Positions 31,559 through 41,123 of a stretch of DNA of 64,000 nt are shown here, piece by piece. Position 1 is the first letter of the stretch. Every line of letters begins with the position of its first letter. The notes under the pieces were generated by a model that saw only the letters and a program-made list of their open reading frames with translations, ran no database searches and was not told the DNA's origin. The stretch comes from Sediminibacter sp. Hel_I_10 (GTDB lineage Bacteria > Bacteroidota > Bacteroidia > Flavobacteriales > Flavobacteriaceae): NCBI RefSeq assembly GCF_000688335.1, contig NZ_JHZX01000001.1, forward strand, positions 2,790,001-2,854,000, written 5' to 3'. The position numbers and the translations under genes are program-made.

Positions 31559-32881
31559 TCAGTCTTCCAATAAGAGAAAATTATATTTTTTAATAAGCGC
31601 CAATGTTGAGGTATCTGAGGCAAATACAGAGTTGAGTCCCTGCGGTTCTTGAGGAGGATCTGCCGTAAAATCATCACCGTGTAACCACTTGCCGTTTTTA
31701 GGATTGGTTTTAGCAAAACCAGCATAACCCCAAAAATTTAGACCTGCCAAAGCATTGTTCTCTTTCTTGCTGTCAATAATCATTTTAAAAATACTGGTAA
31801 AAAACACATCTCTGTTTATTACGGAAGACTCTAGTGCCAAGCTTTCCTTTTCGCGAGGAAAACCAAATTCAGACATCACGATGGGTTTATTGAGCGCTTT
31901 AGCGACTTCTATATGTTCATTCATGTAGTCGTAAGCTTTTTTAATAGACACTTGTGTTGATTCTTTTTCATTTTCAATATCATACCAGCCCCAATTTTTA
32001 GGCCACATGTGCATGGCGAGGTAATCAATATTGTCATTGTCGTGTAATCTTTTAAACATATCGATATCTTCCAAAAATCCGTGCTTTCCTTCGGTTCCTG
32101 TAGATACTAATTGTTTTGGAGCTAAACGTTTTAAAAGACTCACGGTTTCGTCTAACCAAATCGCAAAATCAGCTTCGTGATTCTTATTCATGAGTACTCT
32201 AGGCTCGTTAGCGACTTGCCAAGACATCACAGTTGGGTCTTCAGTATACTTCTTTCCGGAGTAAGTATTGGTACGATTTAAAATAAATTTGATGTGATTG
32301 TAATAGGCTTCTTTGCAAGGATCACAACTGTGGAATTGTTTTGTGTAGGTCATATACTCATCCCAAGAATACGCTTCTAAAAATGGATTTGGAACTTCTC
32401 CGTAGCCGTTCCATTTTAAATATTCAGACATGCCTCCAGACCAAATCCAATTGTTATTTAAATAGAGCACGGCGTACATATTCCGTTTTTCCATTTCTGC
32501 TATTAAAAAGTCTAGGCCATCTAACAAATCGGCATTGTAAAGTCCTTGCTTTGGTTGTAATGCAGGGTGTACTCTAGAGTCTCCACCATCGCCCTCTGCA
32601 CCAACTAAAATTCTGAGATTATCAATCCCTACAGACTTCATGTCGTCCAATTCCTTGATTAACCGTTCTCTATCACCGCTTTGACGTGCGCCAATTAACG
32701 GTCCATACCAATAATTGGCACCTACAAAATAGTAGGGACGATCTCCCTTAAAAAACTGATGGTCTTTGACGGTAATAAAACCTGATTTCAGTTCCTGGTT
32801 TTTTATAACGGAAGTCTTGCTCTTACAAGAGGAGAGCATCAATACCGTGAGGCTAGTAACTATTAATTTAAAATATTTCAT
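31559..32881 (-). CDS. GH5_7-type endo-beta-1,4-mannanase, lipoprotein
   Basis: A 440-aa lipoprotein (lipobox LSSC, Cys19). Clan GH-A catalytic residues: acid/base Glu226 in WQVANEPR and nucleophile Glu338 in VMSEFGFP. The N-terminal FVGANYWYG...RILVGAEGDGG and the WNGYGEVPNPF segments are characteristic of bacterial GH5_7 beta-mannanases. Lipid anchoring suggests a cell-surface or periplasm-facing enzyme. It is the last gene of the leftward operon, 14 bp after the Calx-beta GH26 gene. Confidence 0.88.
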   Translation of the reverse strand: MKYFKLIVTSLTVLMLSSCKSKTSVIKNQELKSGFITVKDHQFFKGDRPYYFVGANYWYGPLIGARQSGDRERLIKELDDMKSVGIDNLRILVGAEGDGGDSRVHPALQPKQGLYNADLLDGLDFLIAEMEKRNMYAVLYLNNNWIWSGGMSEYLKWNGYGEVPNPFLEAYSWDEYMTYTKQFHSCDPCKEAYYNHIKFILNRTNTYSGKKYTEDPTVMSWQVANEPRVLMNKNHEADFAIWLDETVSLLKRLAPKQLVSTGTEGKHGFLEDIDMFKRLHDNDNIDYLAMHMWPKNWGWYDIENEKESTQVSIKKAYDYMNEHIEVAKALNKPIVMSEFGFPREKESLALESSVINRDVFFTSIFKMIIDSKKENNALAGLNFWGYAGFAKTNPKNGKWLHGDDFTADPPQEPQGLNSVFASDTSTLALIKKYNFLLLED

Positions 32882-32895
32882 GGTAGGATAATGTG

Positions 32896-34437
32896 TTATA
32901 AAGGTAAGCTGTACATATCTGGTAAATCATTTTCTAAAACCGTTCTTGGTTTATTGATAAACTCTAAAAAATCAGGGGTACTTTCAAGCTCTGGAGTGGG
33001 TGTACAATAAGTATCTACCTTGTTTGACCAGAACATCATAAACCCTATTTCAACCTCATTGTTAGATAAGGCATCGTAAAGGTTGTTGGCGTAAAATCCT
33101 TCAATTGGCATATTTTGACCTGGAGTTACAAAAAAGCAAGACTCTGTTAAAGCTGCAATTTTAACCTTCTCTTTGGAAAGATGAGAGAGTATTTGCAACT
33201 TTTCATTGGCATTTTCAAGAGCCATTTGACCTTGGTTATTGAAATCGCCATAATTGTCCATCCCTAGAATATCTACATAAGCATCACCTGGATATCTGCT
33301 TAGATAATCAGCATCATTTAAAAAGTTATTATCTGGAGAATAGGCAAAGAGCATATTGTTTACACCCAAAGTTCCTTTTAAATAATCTACGGTAAATTGC
33401 CAAAGCGTTCGGTATTTTTGCGGTGTACAATAAGCAGCACCCCACCAAAACCAATCGCCATCAAATTCATGAAAAGGTCTAAATATAAACGGGGTTAAAG
33501 TGCCATCATCGCCAAACATGTTTTGTGCTACTTCTGCTACTTTTTGAAGTTTCAGCTTATAATAGTCATGATTTTCACCACCTGGTAAGATGCTCATCAA
33601 CGCATTGTCTTTTTGAAATTGCGTCATTTGGCTGGTATAAAAATGCTCACCTGCAAAGGGTTCTCTCATGTGCCAAGTAAACATATTTACCATACCCTTG
33701 TTGTAAGCTTCTACAGCATCTGACATAATAATTTGTTCTTGCTGATAAAACCAATTAGATGAAGCCCCGTCATTACTATCATCTGTAATAAACATAAAAT
33801 CAGACCCTAGTAAGCCGGGGTCACTTCCTGTGGTTTTCTTGATATCAGAAATACCGTCGTTGTCATTATAAAAGCTGTTAAATGCATCTTGTTGCCCAAC
33901 AATGAATTTTGTTTTTGAGAGCTCTTTTAAATTGTAAAACAGAGCTATGGTCTCTGAGGTGGCATTGGGATTAACCATATATGCCGAGGCTTCTTGTGGT
34001 AGTAATACGAAATCTTCTGGTGATTCAGATATAGTCACCGTTGCCGAGTTTGATGCGCCTAAAATAGCAGTTGTATTGTTAGGTGATATCAATATAACTG
34101 TTACAGTTTCATTGCCCTCTGTAATACCATCCTCTAGAGTAATTATATTTATAGATTGGCTGGAAGTATTTGGAGGAATGGTTATGGTGTTGGGTAGGTT
34201 TTGGTAATCGGTGCCATTTGTGGCAGAACCACTAATCTCATAGTTTATGAGCGTTGCCGCGTTTAAGGTACTTGATAATGTGAATGTAAATTGGCCGTTA
34301 TCGCTGCCTTCTGTCGCCGTGTTTATGGTTGCGCTAACACTTATTTCTACTAGGGTTTCCTCTAGATCTGTGTCATCTTTAGAACAACTCAAAATGAAAA
34401 AGGACGCAAGAACACTCCATAGGATTATTTTTTTCAT
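32896..34437 (-). CDS. GH26 beta-mannanase with N-terminal Calx-beta domain, lipoprotein
   Basis: A 513-aa lipoprotein (LSC, Cys18). Residues about 30-138 form a Calx-beta-type domain (SVSATINTATEGSDNGQFTFTLS...EDGITEGNETVTVILIS), which is not usual in GH26 enzymes. The GH26 domain (about 160-500) has acid/base Glu324 in FRPFHEFDGDWFWWG and nucleophile Glu432 in AALTESCF. The start is the ATG at 34437; a TTG two codons earlier is not needed. It would cut mannan at the surface; the Calx-beta domain probably acts as a spacer or calcium-binding linker between lipid anchor and catalytic domain. Confidence 0.88.
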   Translation of the reverse strand: MKKIILWSVLASFFILSCSKDDTDLEETLVEISVSATINTATEGSDNGQFTFTLSSTLNAATLINYEISGSATNGTDYQNLPNTITIPPNTSSQSINIITLEDGITEGNETVTVILISPNNTTAILGASNSATVTISESPEDFVLLPQEASAYMVNPNATSETIALFYNLKELSKTKFIVGQQDAFNSFYNDNDGISDIKKTTGSDPGLLGSDFMFITDDSNDGASSNWFYQQEQIIMSDAVEAYNKGMVNMFTWHMREPFAGEHFYTSQMTQFQKDNALMSILPGGENHDYYKLKLQKVAEVAQNMFGDDGTLTPFIFRPFHEFDGDWFWWGAAYCTPQKYRTLWQFTVDYLKGTLGVNNMLFAYSPDNNFLNDADYLSRYPGDAYVDILGMDNYGDFNNQGQMALENANEKLQILSHLSKEKVKIAALTESCFFVTPGQNMPIEGFYANNLYDALSNNEVEIGFMMFWSNKVDTYCTPTPELESTPDFLEFINKPRTVLENDLPDMYSLPL

Positions 34438-34439
34438 AA

Positions 34440-35621
34440 TCAAAATTTGCTTAAAATCATTAAGGCTCTAGAGGTATGGTACGGCGCTTTCCACATGCTC
34501 ACTTTATCTTCAGAGGTGTAAGGTTTTCCGTTTTTGTCAACTCTAAAATACCACTCTCCGTTGATGTGATCAATGAGATGTTTTTTTGTAAAATCCCAAA
34601 TATTAGAAGCATGTTTTAAAAAATCTTCATTCTTATTAATTTGATAGGCATAGTTTAAGCCAACTAAAGCTTCCACTTGTGGCCACCAATGCCTGTCATC
34701 ATCTAAATGGTTGGTATCCTCATTTTTTTCATTGGTTATGGCACCCTCCTTATCTATGGCTTCATCTATAAAAGTGTTTGCAACATCAATGGCTATCGTT
34801 TCGCATTGTTTTAATAGTGAGGCTTCGTTAAGCGTTTTTGCTGCTTCAATCATAAGCCAGACCGTTTCAATATCGTGACCATAGGAAACGGTGTTGCTAA
34901 GTAGTTTCCACTGCTCGTCAAAAAACAGGTCAAAATGATGCTTTTTGTTTAGAAATTTCTCCTGAAATAAAACCACAAGCATGTGCAGTGATTTTCTAAG
35001 ATGGTCATCATCGTATATTTTCAGTAATGAAGTATAGGCTTCTAAAACGTGAAGGTGCGTGTTCATTGTTTTTGCAGCGTTCATGTCTTTGTTACTAAGC
35101 CTCATGTCGTCTATGGACTGCCAATTACTTTCAAAAGCCTCTAGATAGCCTTCTTCTGGATGCTTGGCGTGGTGTTCTATGAGGTTAAATATTTCAATGG
35201 CCCAATCTTTTGCGGCTTCGTTTTTTGTAAATACATAGTATTCTGATAAAGCGTAGATAGTAAACGCTTGCGCGTAAATTTGCTTTCGCTTATTGATGGG
35301 CTTGCCTTGATGGTCCACTTCCCAAAAAACACCCTGATGAACGCCATCATTAAAGTATGTCTTGATATAGTCATAAGCTCTATCGCAAATAGCCTTATAG
35401 ACATCCGTTTTGTAATGATTAGAGGCTGCTGAAAAGCTCCAAAGAATTCGAGAATTTAAAATGATGCCTTTAGAGGCTTTCGGTACAACTGTATTGTAAT
35501 GGTCAATTTGACCATAAAACCCACCGTGTTTATGATCTAGGGTGTGCTTTGACCAATATTTTAAAATGCGATCGAGTTCATTTTTGAACTCCGCTTTAAG
35601 ATCTATATCATTCTTAGCCAT
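34440..35621 (-). CDS. Mannobiose/cellobiose 2-epimerase (AGE family)
   Basis: A 393-aa cytoplasmic enzyme (no signal peptide) with the (alpha/alpha)6-barrel pattern of N-acylglucosamine 2-epimerases. Catalytic His residues occur in NTHLHVLEAY, VSYGHDIETVWLM and DDRHWWPQVEAL. Cellobiose 2-epimerases convert mannobiose to mannosyl-glucose. Its neighbour is a GH130 mannosylglucose phosphorylase, the next enzyme in the pathway. Start and stop overlap the GH130 stop by one base, so the two are translationally coupled. This pairing is the established mannobiose pathway of Bacteroides fragilis. Confidence 0.9.
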   Translation of the reverse strand: MAKNDIDLKAEFKNELDRILKYWSKHTLDHKHGGFYGQIDHYNTVVPKASKGIILNSRILWSFSAASNHYKTDVYKAICDRAYDYIKTYFNDGVHQGVFWEVDHQGKPINKRKQIYAQAFTIYALSEYYVFTKNEAAKDWAIEIFNLIEHHAKHPEEGYLEAFESNWQSIDDMRLSNKDMNAAKTMNTHLHVLEAYTSLLKIYDDDHLRKSLHMLVVLFQEKFLNKKHHFDLFFDEQWKLLSNTVSYGHDIETVWLMIEAAKTLNEASLLKQCETIAIDVANTFIDEAIDKEGAITNEKNEDTNHLDDDRHWWPQVEALVGLNYAYQINKNEDFLKHASNIWDFTKKHLIDHINGEWYFRVDKNGKPYTSEDKVSMWKAPYHTSRALMILSKF

Positions 35622-36787
35622 TAATAAAGCCCCTTATTTTTGTTGATGAGGTCGATAATTGTTTGAACAGAACTTGATGAGGTATACCCATCTTTAGGAG
35701 AGTTCATAACGTAATCAATTAATTTGTCTACAGTAGAAACGGCTACATGCATTCTCGTGTCTGAAGAGGCGTAATAGATATACACGGTGCCATCTTCATC
35801 TCTAATCCAGCCATTATTAAACAGTACGTTAGACACATCTCCTACACGTTCCTTATTTAACGGACTCATAAAATGACCTGCGGGTTGGTGGATTATTTTA
35901 GAGATATCATTAAGGTCTGTCATAAACATATATAGCGTATACCTCAATCCCGCCGCTGTATTTCGTACACCGTGAGCAATATGTAGCCAACCCTTTTCTG
36001 TTTTTATAGGAGCAGGGCCAAGACCATTCTTAAGTTCGAAAATAGTGTGATACACTTTGTTACTAATGATCTTTTCATTTTGAACCACGGGATTCGTCAT
36101 GTCCTCAACGTAGCCAAGGCCAATGCCTCCGCCTTTTCCTACTTCAATAAAGCCATCTTGCGGTCTCGTGTAGAGCGCATATTTTCCGTTTACGAATTCT
36201 GGGTGCAAAACAACATTACGTTGCTGGCCAGAGTTTGAGATCAAGTCAGGAAGCCTCTCCCATTGTACCAAATCTTTAGTTCTCACAATACCTGCATTGG
36301 CTATGGCCGAGCTAGTGTCTCCTGATGGAGCTTCAGGGTTTTTTCGTTCTGTACAGAAAATACCGTAAATCCAGCCGTCCTCGTGCTGGGTTAGGCGCAT
36401 GTCATACACATTGGTGTCTGGCACTTCATTTTGAGGGATCACACAAGGTTTGTCCCAAAATTCAAAGCCATCAATACCATTCTCGCTTTCTGCAATCGCA
36501 AAAAATGATTTTCTGTCATTTCCTTCAACGCGCACACATAAGATGTATTTATCCTTCCATTTGATGGCTCCCGCATTAAAGGTGGCATTAAACCCAATAC
36601 GTTCAATCCCGTTTGGGTTGGTATCATGGTTTAAGTCATATCTCCAATGAATGGGTATGTGGCGTGCGGTAACTACAGGGTATTTATATCTTTTGTAAAT
36701 ACCATTGGTAAGCGCAACAGGGCTGTTTTTTCTTTTGATAATCTTAGCGTATTGCTTTTTTGCCTTGTCAAGGTTGTTGCTGGTCAT
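35621..36787 (-). CDS. GH130 4-O-beta-D-mannosyl-D-glucose phosphorylase
   Basis: A 388-aa cytoplasmic enzyme. The fivefold beta-propeller of GH130 is recognisable in [50 protein letters not shown] (the Asp of YDMR is the catalytic proton donor position) and [23 protein letters not shown]. With phosphate it splits mannosylglucose to mannose-1-phosphate and glucose. I use the ATG at 36787; the in-frame GTG 6 bp upstream is less likely. It lies between the SSS symporter and the epimerase, the conserved order for mannobiose catabolism. Confidence 0.92.
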   Translation of the reverse strand: MTSNNLDKAKKQYAKIIKRKNSPVALTNGIYKRYKYPVVTARHIPIHWRYDLNHDTNPNGIERIGFNATFNAGAIKWKDKYILCVRVEGNDRKSFFAIAESENGIDGFEFWDKPCVIPQNEVPDTNVYDMRLTQHEDGWIYGIFCTERKNPEAPSGDTSSAIANAGIVRTKDLVQWERLPDLISNSGQQRNVVLHPEFVNGKYALYTRPQDGFIEVGKGGGIGLGYVEDMTNPVVQNEKIISNKVYHTIFELKNGLGPAPIKTEKGWLHIAHGVRNTAAGLRYTLYMFMTDLNDISKIIHQPAGHFMSPLNKERVGDVSNVLFNNGWIRDEDGTVYIYYASSDTRMHVAVSTVDKLIDYVMNSPKDGYTSSSSVQTIIDLINKNKGLY

Positions 36788-36805
36788 ATACACGGTAAAG
36801 TATTT

Positions 36806-38638
36806 TTAGTTAAGTTTTTCGTTTAAATTGTTCCACCAGAATTTTTTCAGCAGAAAAATACATGCTATTAAGATGGCTACAGAAATATATACAGGTGTTT
36901 GTTTTCTAAAGATAATGTACATTGGCAATATGACGAGGACTGTTTGGGCGATAATTCCTACTGCCACATTAAACATATCTCTTCGGAAATTCGGATTTCT
37001 TTTAAAGTCAGGATTTTCTTCTAATAGTTTATCATGGATTGGTTTCCAAAAACCCCATGGTCTTACCGTTGAATAGAAGTTTTTTAAGGTTACCTCATCT
37101 GTTGGTGGTGCAGAATAGGTGCCTATCCAACAACCAATAATTGAGGTAAGTAGTAATATTGGGAAATAATACAAATCTAAAGTTTCATTAAAAACAGAAG
37201 GAAGTATCAATGCAGGGATCATGCCGGCGACCATTCCCCAGAAGAACCCATGACCGTTAAAGCGCCACCAGTGCCATTTTAATATGTTTGCTACCACGTA
37301 ACTTCCAAACAGGGCAGATACCAACCATTGCAGTATAGAGTTGACGTCTTCTACAAAAAATCCCAAGATAATGCTTACAACTACAACCAATATCCCAGAA
37401 CCGTAATTCATAAATTTAATTTGAGTTTGACTGGCTTCGGTTTTTTTATTTTTTAAATAGATGTCATTAATAAGGTAAGCTTGAGCGGCATTGAGCGTGC
37501 CCGCAAAAGTAGACATGAAAGCTGCCAAGAGGCCTGCCAAAAGTAAGCCCATGAGCCCTACCGGAACAAACTCTTTGATTGCAGCAGGTAGAATCAATTC
37601 AAAATCAATAGTTCCCGCTGGAGTATAAAGATCTAGTTTGTCGTAAAAAATTAGGGCTAGAGCAGCAAATCCTGCGATCATTAAATAGCGAATAGGCATT
37701 AATACTACAGATACAAAACCACTCATTTTAGAAGCTTCTTCTGGAGATTTTGTAGACAGTATTTTTTGCATATCGTAGTTAGGTGCAGGGCCTGCTACAC
37801 TAACTAAAACCCCTTTAAAAACCATCATCATAAAGAAGATGGAGAATAGACCGTAGCCATCTGATGCTATTTTATCATTGACCTTCGGTATGATTTTGCT
37901 CCAATCCATATCAAGTTCCCATCCAAAAAACGGACTCATCCAACCATCAGGAACGTTGAGATCATTTGTTCCTACGGCGTTAAAGCCGATATATGCAATT
38001 ACAAAAGCAGAAACCGTCATGATGGTAAATTGAATGACATCTGCCCAAACAATTCCAGACATACCTCCTAAAAGTGAATAAAAAACAGCGAAAAGTGTAA
38101 AAATAATACCATAGAAGTGTGCAACATAATGGGGCGCCACATAAAATGGAATATAGTCGCTCACGATTTCCCATGGAATAAAGATCTCGACAAATTTTCC
38201 GAGTCCGATGAAACCGTAAGCCAAGAATCCTAAACAGCTCAGTAAAGCGAAAACAACTACTACGGTATGGGACAAACTGCCACCTCTACCTGATCCAAAT
38301 CTGGTTTTGATCCATTCTGCTCCAGTTGTAACATTAGATCTTCTCAACCATTTAGAGAGATAAACCATTAAAAACACCTGATTAAATACTGGCCAAAGCC
38401 AAGGAATCCAAGCGCTTTTTATACCGTACACAAACATTAAGGTCACCAGCCAAATAGTCCCAGAAATATCGAACATCCCCGAAGCATTGGAGAGGCCTAG
38501 AAGGTACCAGGGAATGGATTTGCCGCCCAAAAGATAATCATCTGTGCTTGTCTGGGCTTTTTTTCTAACAATAAGCCCAATGACAATTGTAGAGATTAGA
38601 TAGATTAAAATGATAGAGATATCAAGTGTTTGTAGCAT
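36806..38638 (-). CDS. SSS-family sodium:solute symporter, likely mannobiose importer
   Basis: A 610-aa inner-membrane protein with about 14 hydrophobic helices. The SSS signature is seen in the N-terminal DYLLGGKSIPWYLLGLSNASGMFDISGT and in FAVFYSLLGGMSGIVWADVIQFTIM, matching the sodium/sugar symporter signature. Within this operon, between the GH26 enzyme and the mannosylglucose phosphorylase, its most likely cargo is mannobiose or mannosylglucose. The start is 6 bp after the stop of the GH26 gene. Confidence 0.88.
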   Translation of the reverse strand: MLQTLDISIILIYLISTIVIGLIVRKKAQTSTDDYLLGGKSIPWYLLGLSNASGMFDISGTIWLVTLMFVYGIKSAWIPWLWPVFNQVFLMVYLSKWLRRSNVTTGAEWIKTRFGSGRGGSLSHTVVVVFALLSCLGFLAYGFIGLGKFVEIFIPWEIVSDYIPFYVAPHYVAHFYGIIFTLFAVFYSLLGGMSGIVWADVIQFTIMTVSAFVIAYIGFNAVGTNDLNVPDGWMSPFFGWELDMDWSKIIPKVNDKIASDGYGLFSIFFMMMVFKGVLVSVAGPAPNYDMQKILSTKSPEEASKMSGFVSVVLMPIRYLMIAGFAALALIFYDKLDLYTPAGTIDFELILPAAIKEFVPVGLMGLLLAGLLAAFMSTFAGTLNAAQAYLINDIYLKNKKTEASQTQIKFMNYGSGILVVVVSIILGFFVEDVNSILQWLVSALFGSYVVANILKWHWWRFNGHGFFWGMVAGMIPALILPSVFNETLDLYYFPILLLTSIIGCWIGTYSAPPTDEVTLKNFYSTVRPWGFWKPIHDKLLEENPDFKRNPNFRRDMFNVAVGIIAQTVLVILPMYIIFRKQTPVYISVAILIACIFLLKKFWWNNLNEKLN

Positions 38639-38644
38639 CAGATG

Positions 38645-39760
38645 TTAAGGGTTTAAATTGTTGATGTCTTCTAAAAACAATGTTTGGGGTAGGGATTCAA
38701 ATTTTTTAAAATCCGATTCGCTTTTATGTCCCTGATAGGGCATGTAATGATGTGTAGTATCATGGTTTCTCCAAAGGAGCACCCAACTGATGCCGGAGTC
38801 TTTTATACTTGGGTAAAGTACTTCTGTAAACCAGTTTTCAGTAGTCACTTTTTCAAGACCAGTTTCTGTAAATGCGAAGAGCTTCTCTCTTTTATTGGCG
38901 ATAGTTTTGACTAGATTGAGATCATTTTTAACCGCACTTATGTATTCTCGAGTATTTTCAAAATCATAAATATCAGAACCTAATATATCCACATAAAGAT
39001 CCCCTGGATAGTACTCCATATAATCGTCTTCGGGATTGAGTTTGTTTGGTGAGTAAGTATATAGAACATTGTGAACTTTGTGTTTGTCTCTTAAAAGCTG
39101 GATGGTTTGGTGCCAGAGGAGTTTATATTCCGTTGAGCTACAATTGCCTTTCCCCCACCAAAACCAGGAACCATTCATTTCATGAAAGGGTCTAAATATA
39201 ATTGGGATTTCTTTATTATCATTGCGTAGAGACTTGAAGAATGAGGCCACTCTCTCTATCCACTTTTCATATTTTTCTCTATGTGTGCCACCTTTTAAAA
39301 TATTGGCAACAGTAGGGGTTTGGTCCCAAGAGTTTCCGCCTGTGGTAGGGTTGTCAGGATGCCAACTCACAGTAACGATACCGCCATTTTGATGCGCATC
39401 TATGATGAGATCTTTCATCTCACTAAAAGGGACGCCGTCAATGTTGTTGTCTTGTCCATTTTCAATTTTACCAATATCAAAACCATAAACCGCAGGGTAT
39501 TTTTCTACCATGTCATAGACATCGCATTTTGTTATGTTTTGATATTCAGAATTTTTCCAGCCAATACCGTAAGAGGTGCAATCTTGATGGCCAATTGCAA
39601 AACCTTTTTTTGAAATTGAAAACAAGCGTTTTCTTAATAGTTTTGAGCTTTTTGATATTTTTTTATCAACAAGAGATGGTTTTTTATATCCACCTGTATA
39701 CAAAGACTGGCAAGAAACTAAAATTAAAACGGTTAATAGGGCTATTGTTTTTTTAATCAT
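38645..39760 (-). CDS. GH26 beta-mannanase, lipoprotein, first gene of the import operon
   Basis: A 371-aa lipoprotein starting MIKKTIALLTVLILVSC (Cys17). The GH26 catalytic residues are Glu194 in FRPFHEMNGSWFWWG and Glu299 in AFTETGLEK, with GHQD and SWHPDNP as further family segments. It is probably the enzyme that releases mannobiose from mannan oligosaccharides in the periplasm for the adjacent SSS symporter, as in Bacteroides fragilis. The start is set at 39760, where the signal peptide begins; upstream in-frame codons are AT-rich and improbable. Divergent to the AraC gene across a 187-bp gap. Confidence 0.9.
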   Translation of the reverse strand: MIKKTIALLTVLILVSCQSLYTGGYKKPSLVDKKISKSSKLLRKRLFSISKKGFAIGHQDCTSYGIGWKNSEYQNITKCDVYDMVEKYPAVYGFDIGKIENGQDNNIDGVPFSEMKDLIIDAHQNGGIVTVSWHPDNPTTGGNSWDQTPTVANILKGGTHREKYEKWIERVASFFKSLRNDNKEIPIIFRPFHEMNGSWFWWGKGNCSSTEYKLLWHQTIQLLRDKHKVHNVLYTYSPNKLNPEDDYMEYYPGDLYVDILGSDIYDFENTREYISAVKNDLNLVKTIANKREKLFAFTETGLEKVTTENWFTEVLYPSIKDSGISWVLLWRNHDTTHHYMPYQGHKSESDFKKFESLPQTLFLEDINNLNP

Positions 39761-39874
39761 ACGCTTAGTACATACACTATTCTTAAAAAAGAGACTATGT
39801 TTGCTGAATTTATTGATATTTTTACCTTGTAAATTATATAAATTAGAATTTTGGCTGCTGTATTTTATAAATTT

Positions 39875-39882
39875 CAAATTTA
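39875..39882 (-). promoter_or_regulatory. -7 box of the leftward mannan operon
   Basis: Read leftwards TAAATTTG, a perfect TAnnTTTG. No good -33 TTG is at the expected distance, which would fit an activator-dependent promoter; the AraC gene is divergent from it. Confidence 0.4.
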
Positions 39883-39947
39883 GGCAACCTGTTGTTATAT
39901 AGTTGGTATTATTTTATCAAAGTATTACACTATTATAAATTTCGATC

Positions 39948-40826
39948 ATGGATATACTTAAAAACATACATAGGGAAATTACACCATTATCACCAGAGGA
40001 TAGTTTCTTGGTTTTTGATAGAATAAAGCAGGACTTTGATTTTCCTGTGCATTTCCACCCAGAATATGAGCTCAATTTTATTCATAATGGCAAAGGCGTA
40101 AAACGAGTTATTGGGGATAGTATGGAGGAAATTGATGATATTGAATTGGTGTTGGTTGGACCAAATTTACATCATGGCTGGGTTACTCACAATTGTGAAA
40201 GTGATGCTATTCACGAAATTACCATTCAGTTTGATGAAAATTTATTTGATCAAGGTTTTTTAAAGAGGCGCATCATGAAACCCATCAAAGATATGTTCGA
40301 TAGATCTATACACGGCATTTTGTTCTCAAATAATACAGCTACTAACTTGCGCGAGAGATTAGCTCAAGTACCGCGCTTAGATGGTATGGACTACTATTTG
40401 GAGTTGGTTTCCATTCTTCATGATTTAGCGATTTCAAGAAATCAACGTCTTTTATCTACCTATACTGTAAACAGAGAGAGCTTTGAGAATAGTGATAAGA
40501 TAAAAGCAGTCTATGAATTTGTACAAGAAAATTTTAATAGAAAAATCACATTATCTGAAGTTTCTGAGATAGTTAATATGAGCAACGTATCGTTTAACCG
40601 ATTTATGAAAAAGCGAACTGGGAAAACGTTTGTAGATTACGTGAATGATGTAAGAATTGGTTATGCTGCTATGTGGCTTTTAGAAAAGGATACTAGCATT
40701 TCTGAAATTGCTTTTAAATCGGGCTTCAATAATATGGCGAATTTTAATCGCGTGTTCAAAAAGTTAAAAAATGCAACACCCAGTCAATATAAAAATGAGT
40801 TTTCTGGAATAAAAAGAATACTCTAA
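39948..40826 (+). CDS. AraC-family regulator of the mannan locus
   Basis: A 292-aa regulator. The N-terminal half (about 20-110) is a cupin-like ligand-binding domain (DFPVHFHPEYELNFIHNGKGVKRVIGD). The C-terminal 100 residues contain two HTH motifs of AraC: KITLSEVSEIVNMSNVSFNRFMKKRTG and STEIAF-like ISEIAFKSGFNNMANFNRVFKK with the typical GF-x-N-x-x-x-F-x-R-x-F-K pattern. It sits at the centre of the locus between the import operon and susCD and probably activates both in response to a mannan oligosaccharide. No hybrid two-component sensor is present, so a one-component switch is likely. Confidence 0.9.
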   Translation: MDILKNIHREITPLSPEDSFLVFDRIKQDFDFPVHFHPEYELNFIHNGKGVKRVIGDSMEEIDDIELVLVGPNLHHGWVTHNCESDAIHEITIQFDENLFDQGFLKRRIMKPIKDMFDRSIHGILFSNNTATNLRERLAQVPRLDGMDYYLELVSILHDLAISRNQRLLSTYTVNRESFENSDKIKAVYEFVQENFNRKITLSEVSEIVNMSNVSFNRFMKKRTGKTFVDYVNDVRIGYAAMWLLEKDTSISEIAFKSGFNNMANFNRVFKKLKNATPSQYKNEFSGIKRIL

Positions 40827-41123
40827 ATCACTTCTCTTTGTACTTCGAAAGGAGATGCGTAATTAGGTCAAATGATTTTTTTTAAGGAACCATCTCTTCA
40901 TTTAATGGTGCTCCTACATGCCTAATTTTAAGGAATAAGATGATAAATTTTGATTAGATAGAACATATTTTATTGGTAAATGACAAAATACTATTAACAT
41001 AGGCTTAACATTTGCTTTACTTTTGAATTCAATAATTAACACCCTATTTAATTATAAATTCATCAATTATGAAGGTGCTTAAATCAAAAATTAACAATCA
41101 ACCTTTAATTAACATCAGATAAT
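40827..41123 (+). promoter_or_regulatory. susC upstream region with -7 box at 41018-41025
   Basis: About 300 bp without a gene. TACTTTTG at 41018-41025 matches the TAnnTTTG -7 element, leaving a leader of roughly 90 nt before the susC ATG. The expected -33 position lacks TTG, consistent with an activator-dependent (AraC) promoter. No other structure was noticed. Confidence 0.45.
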
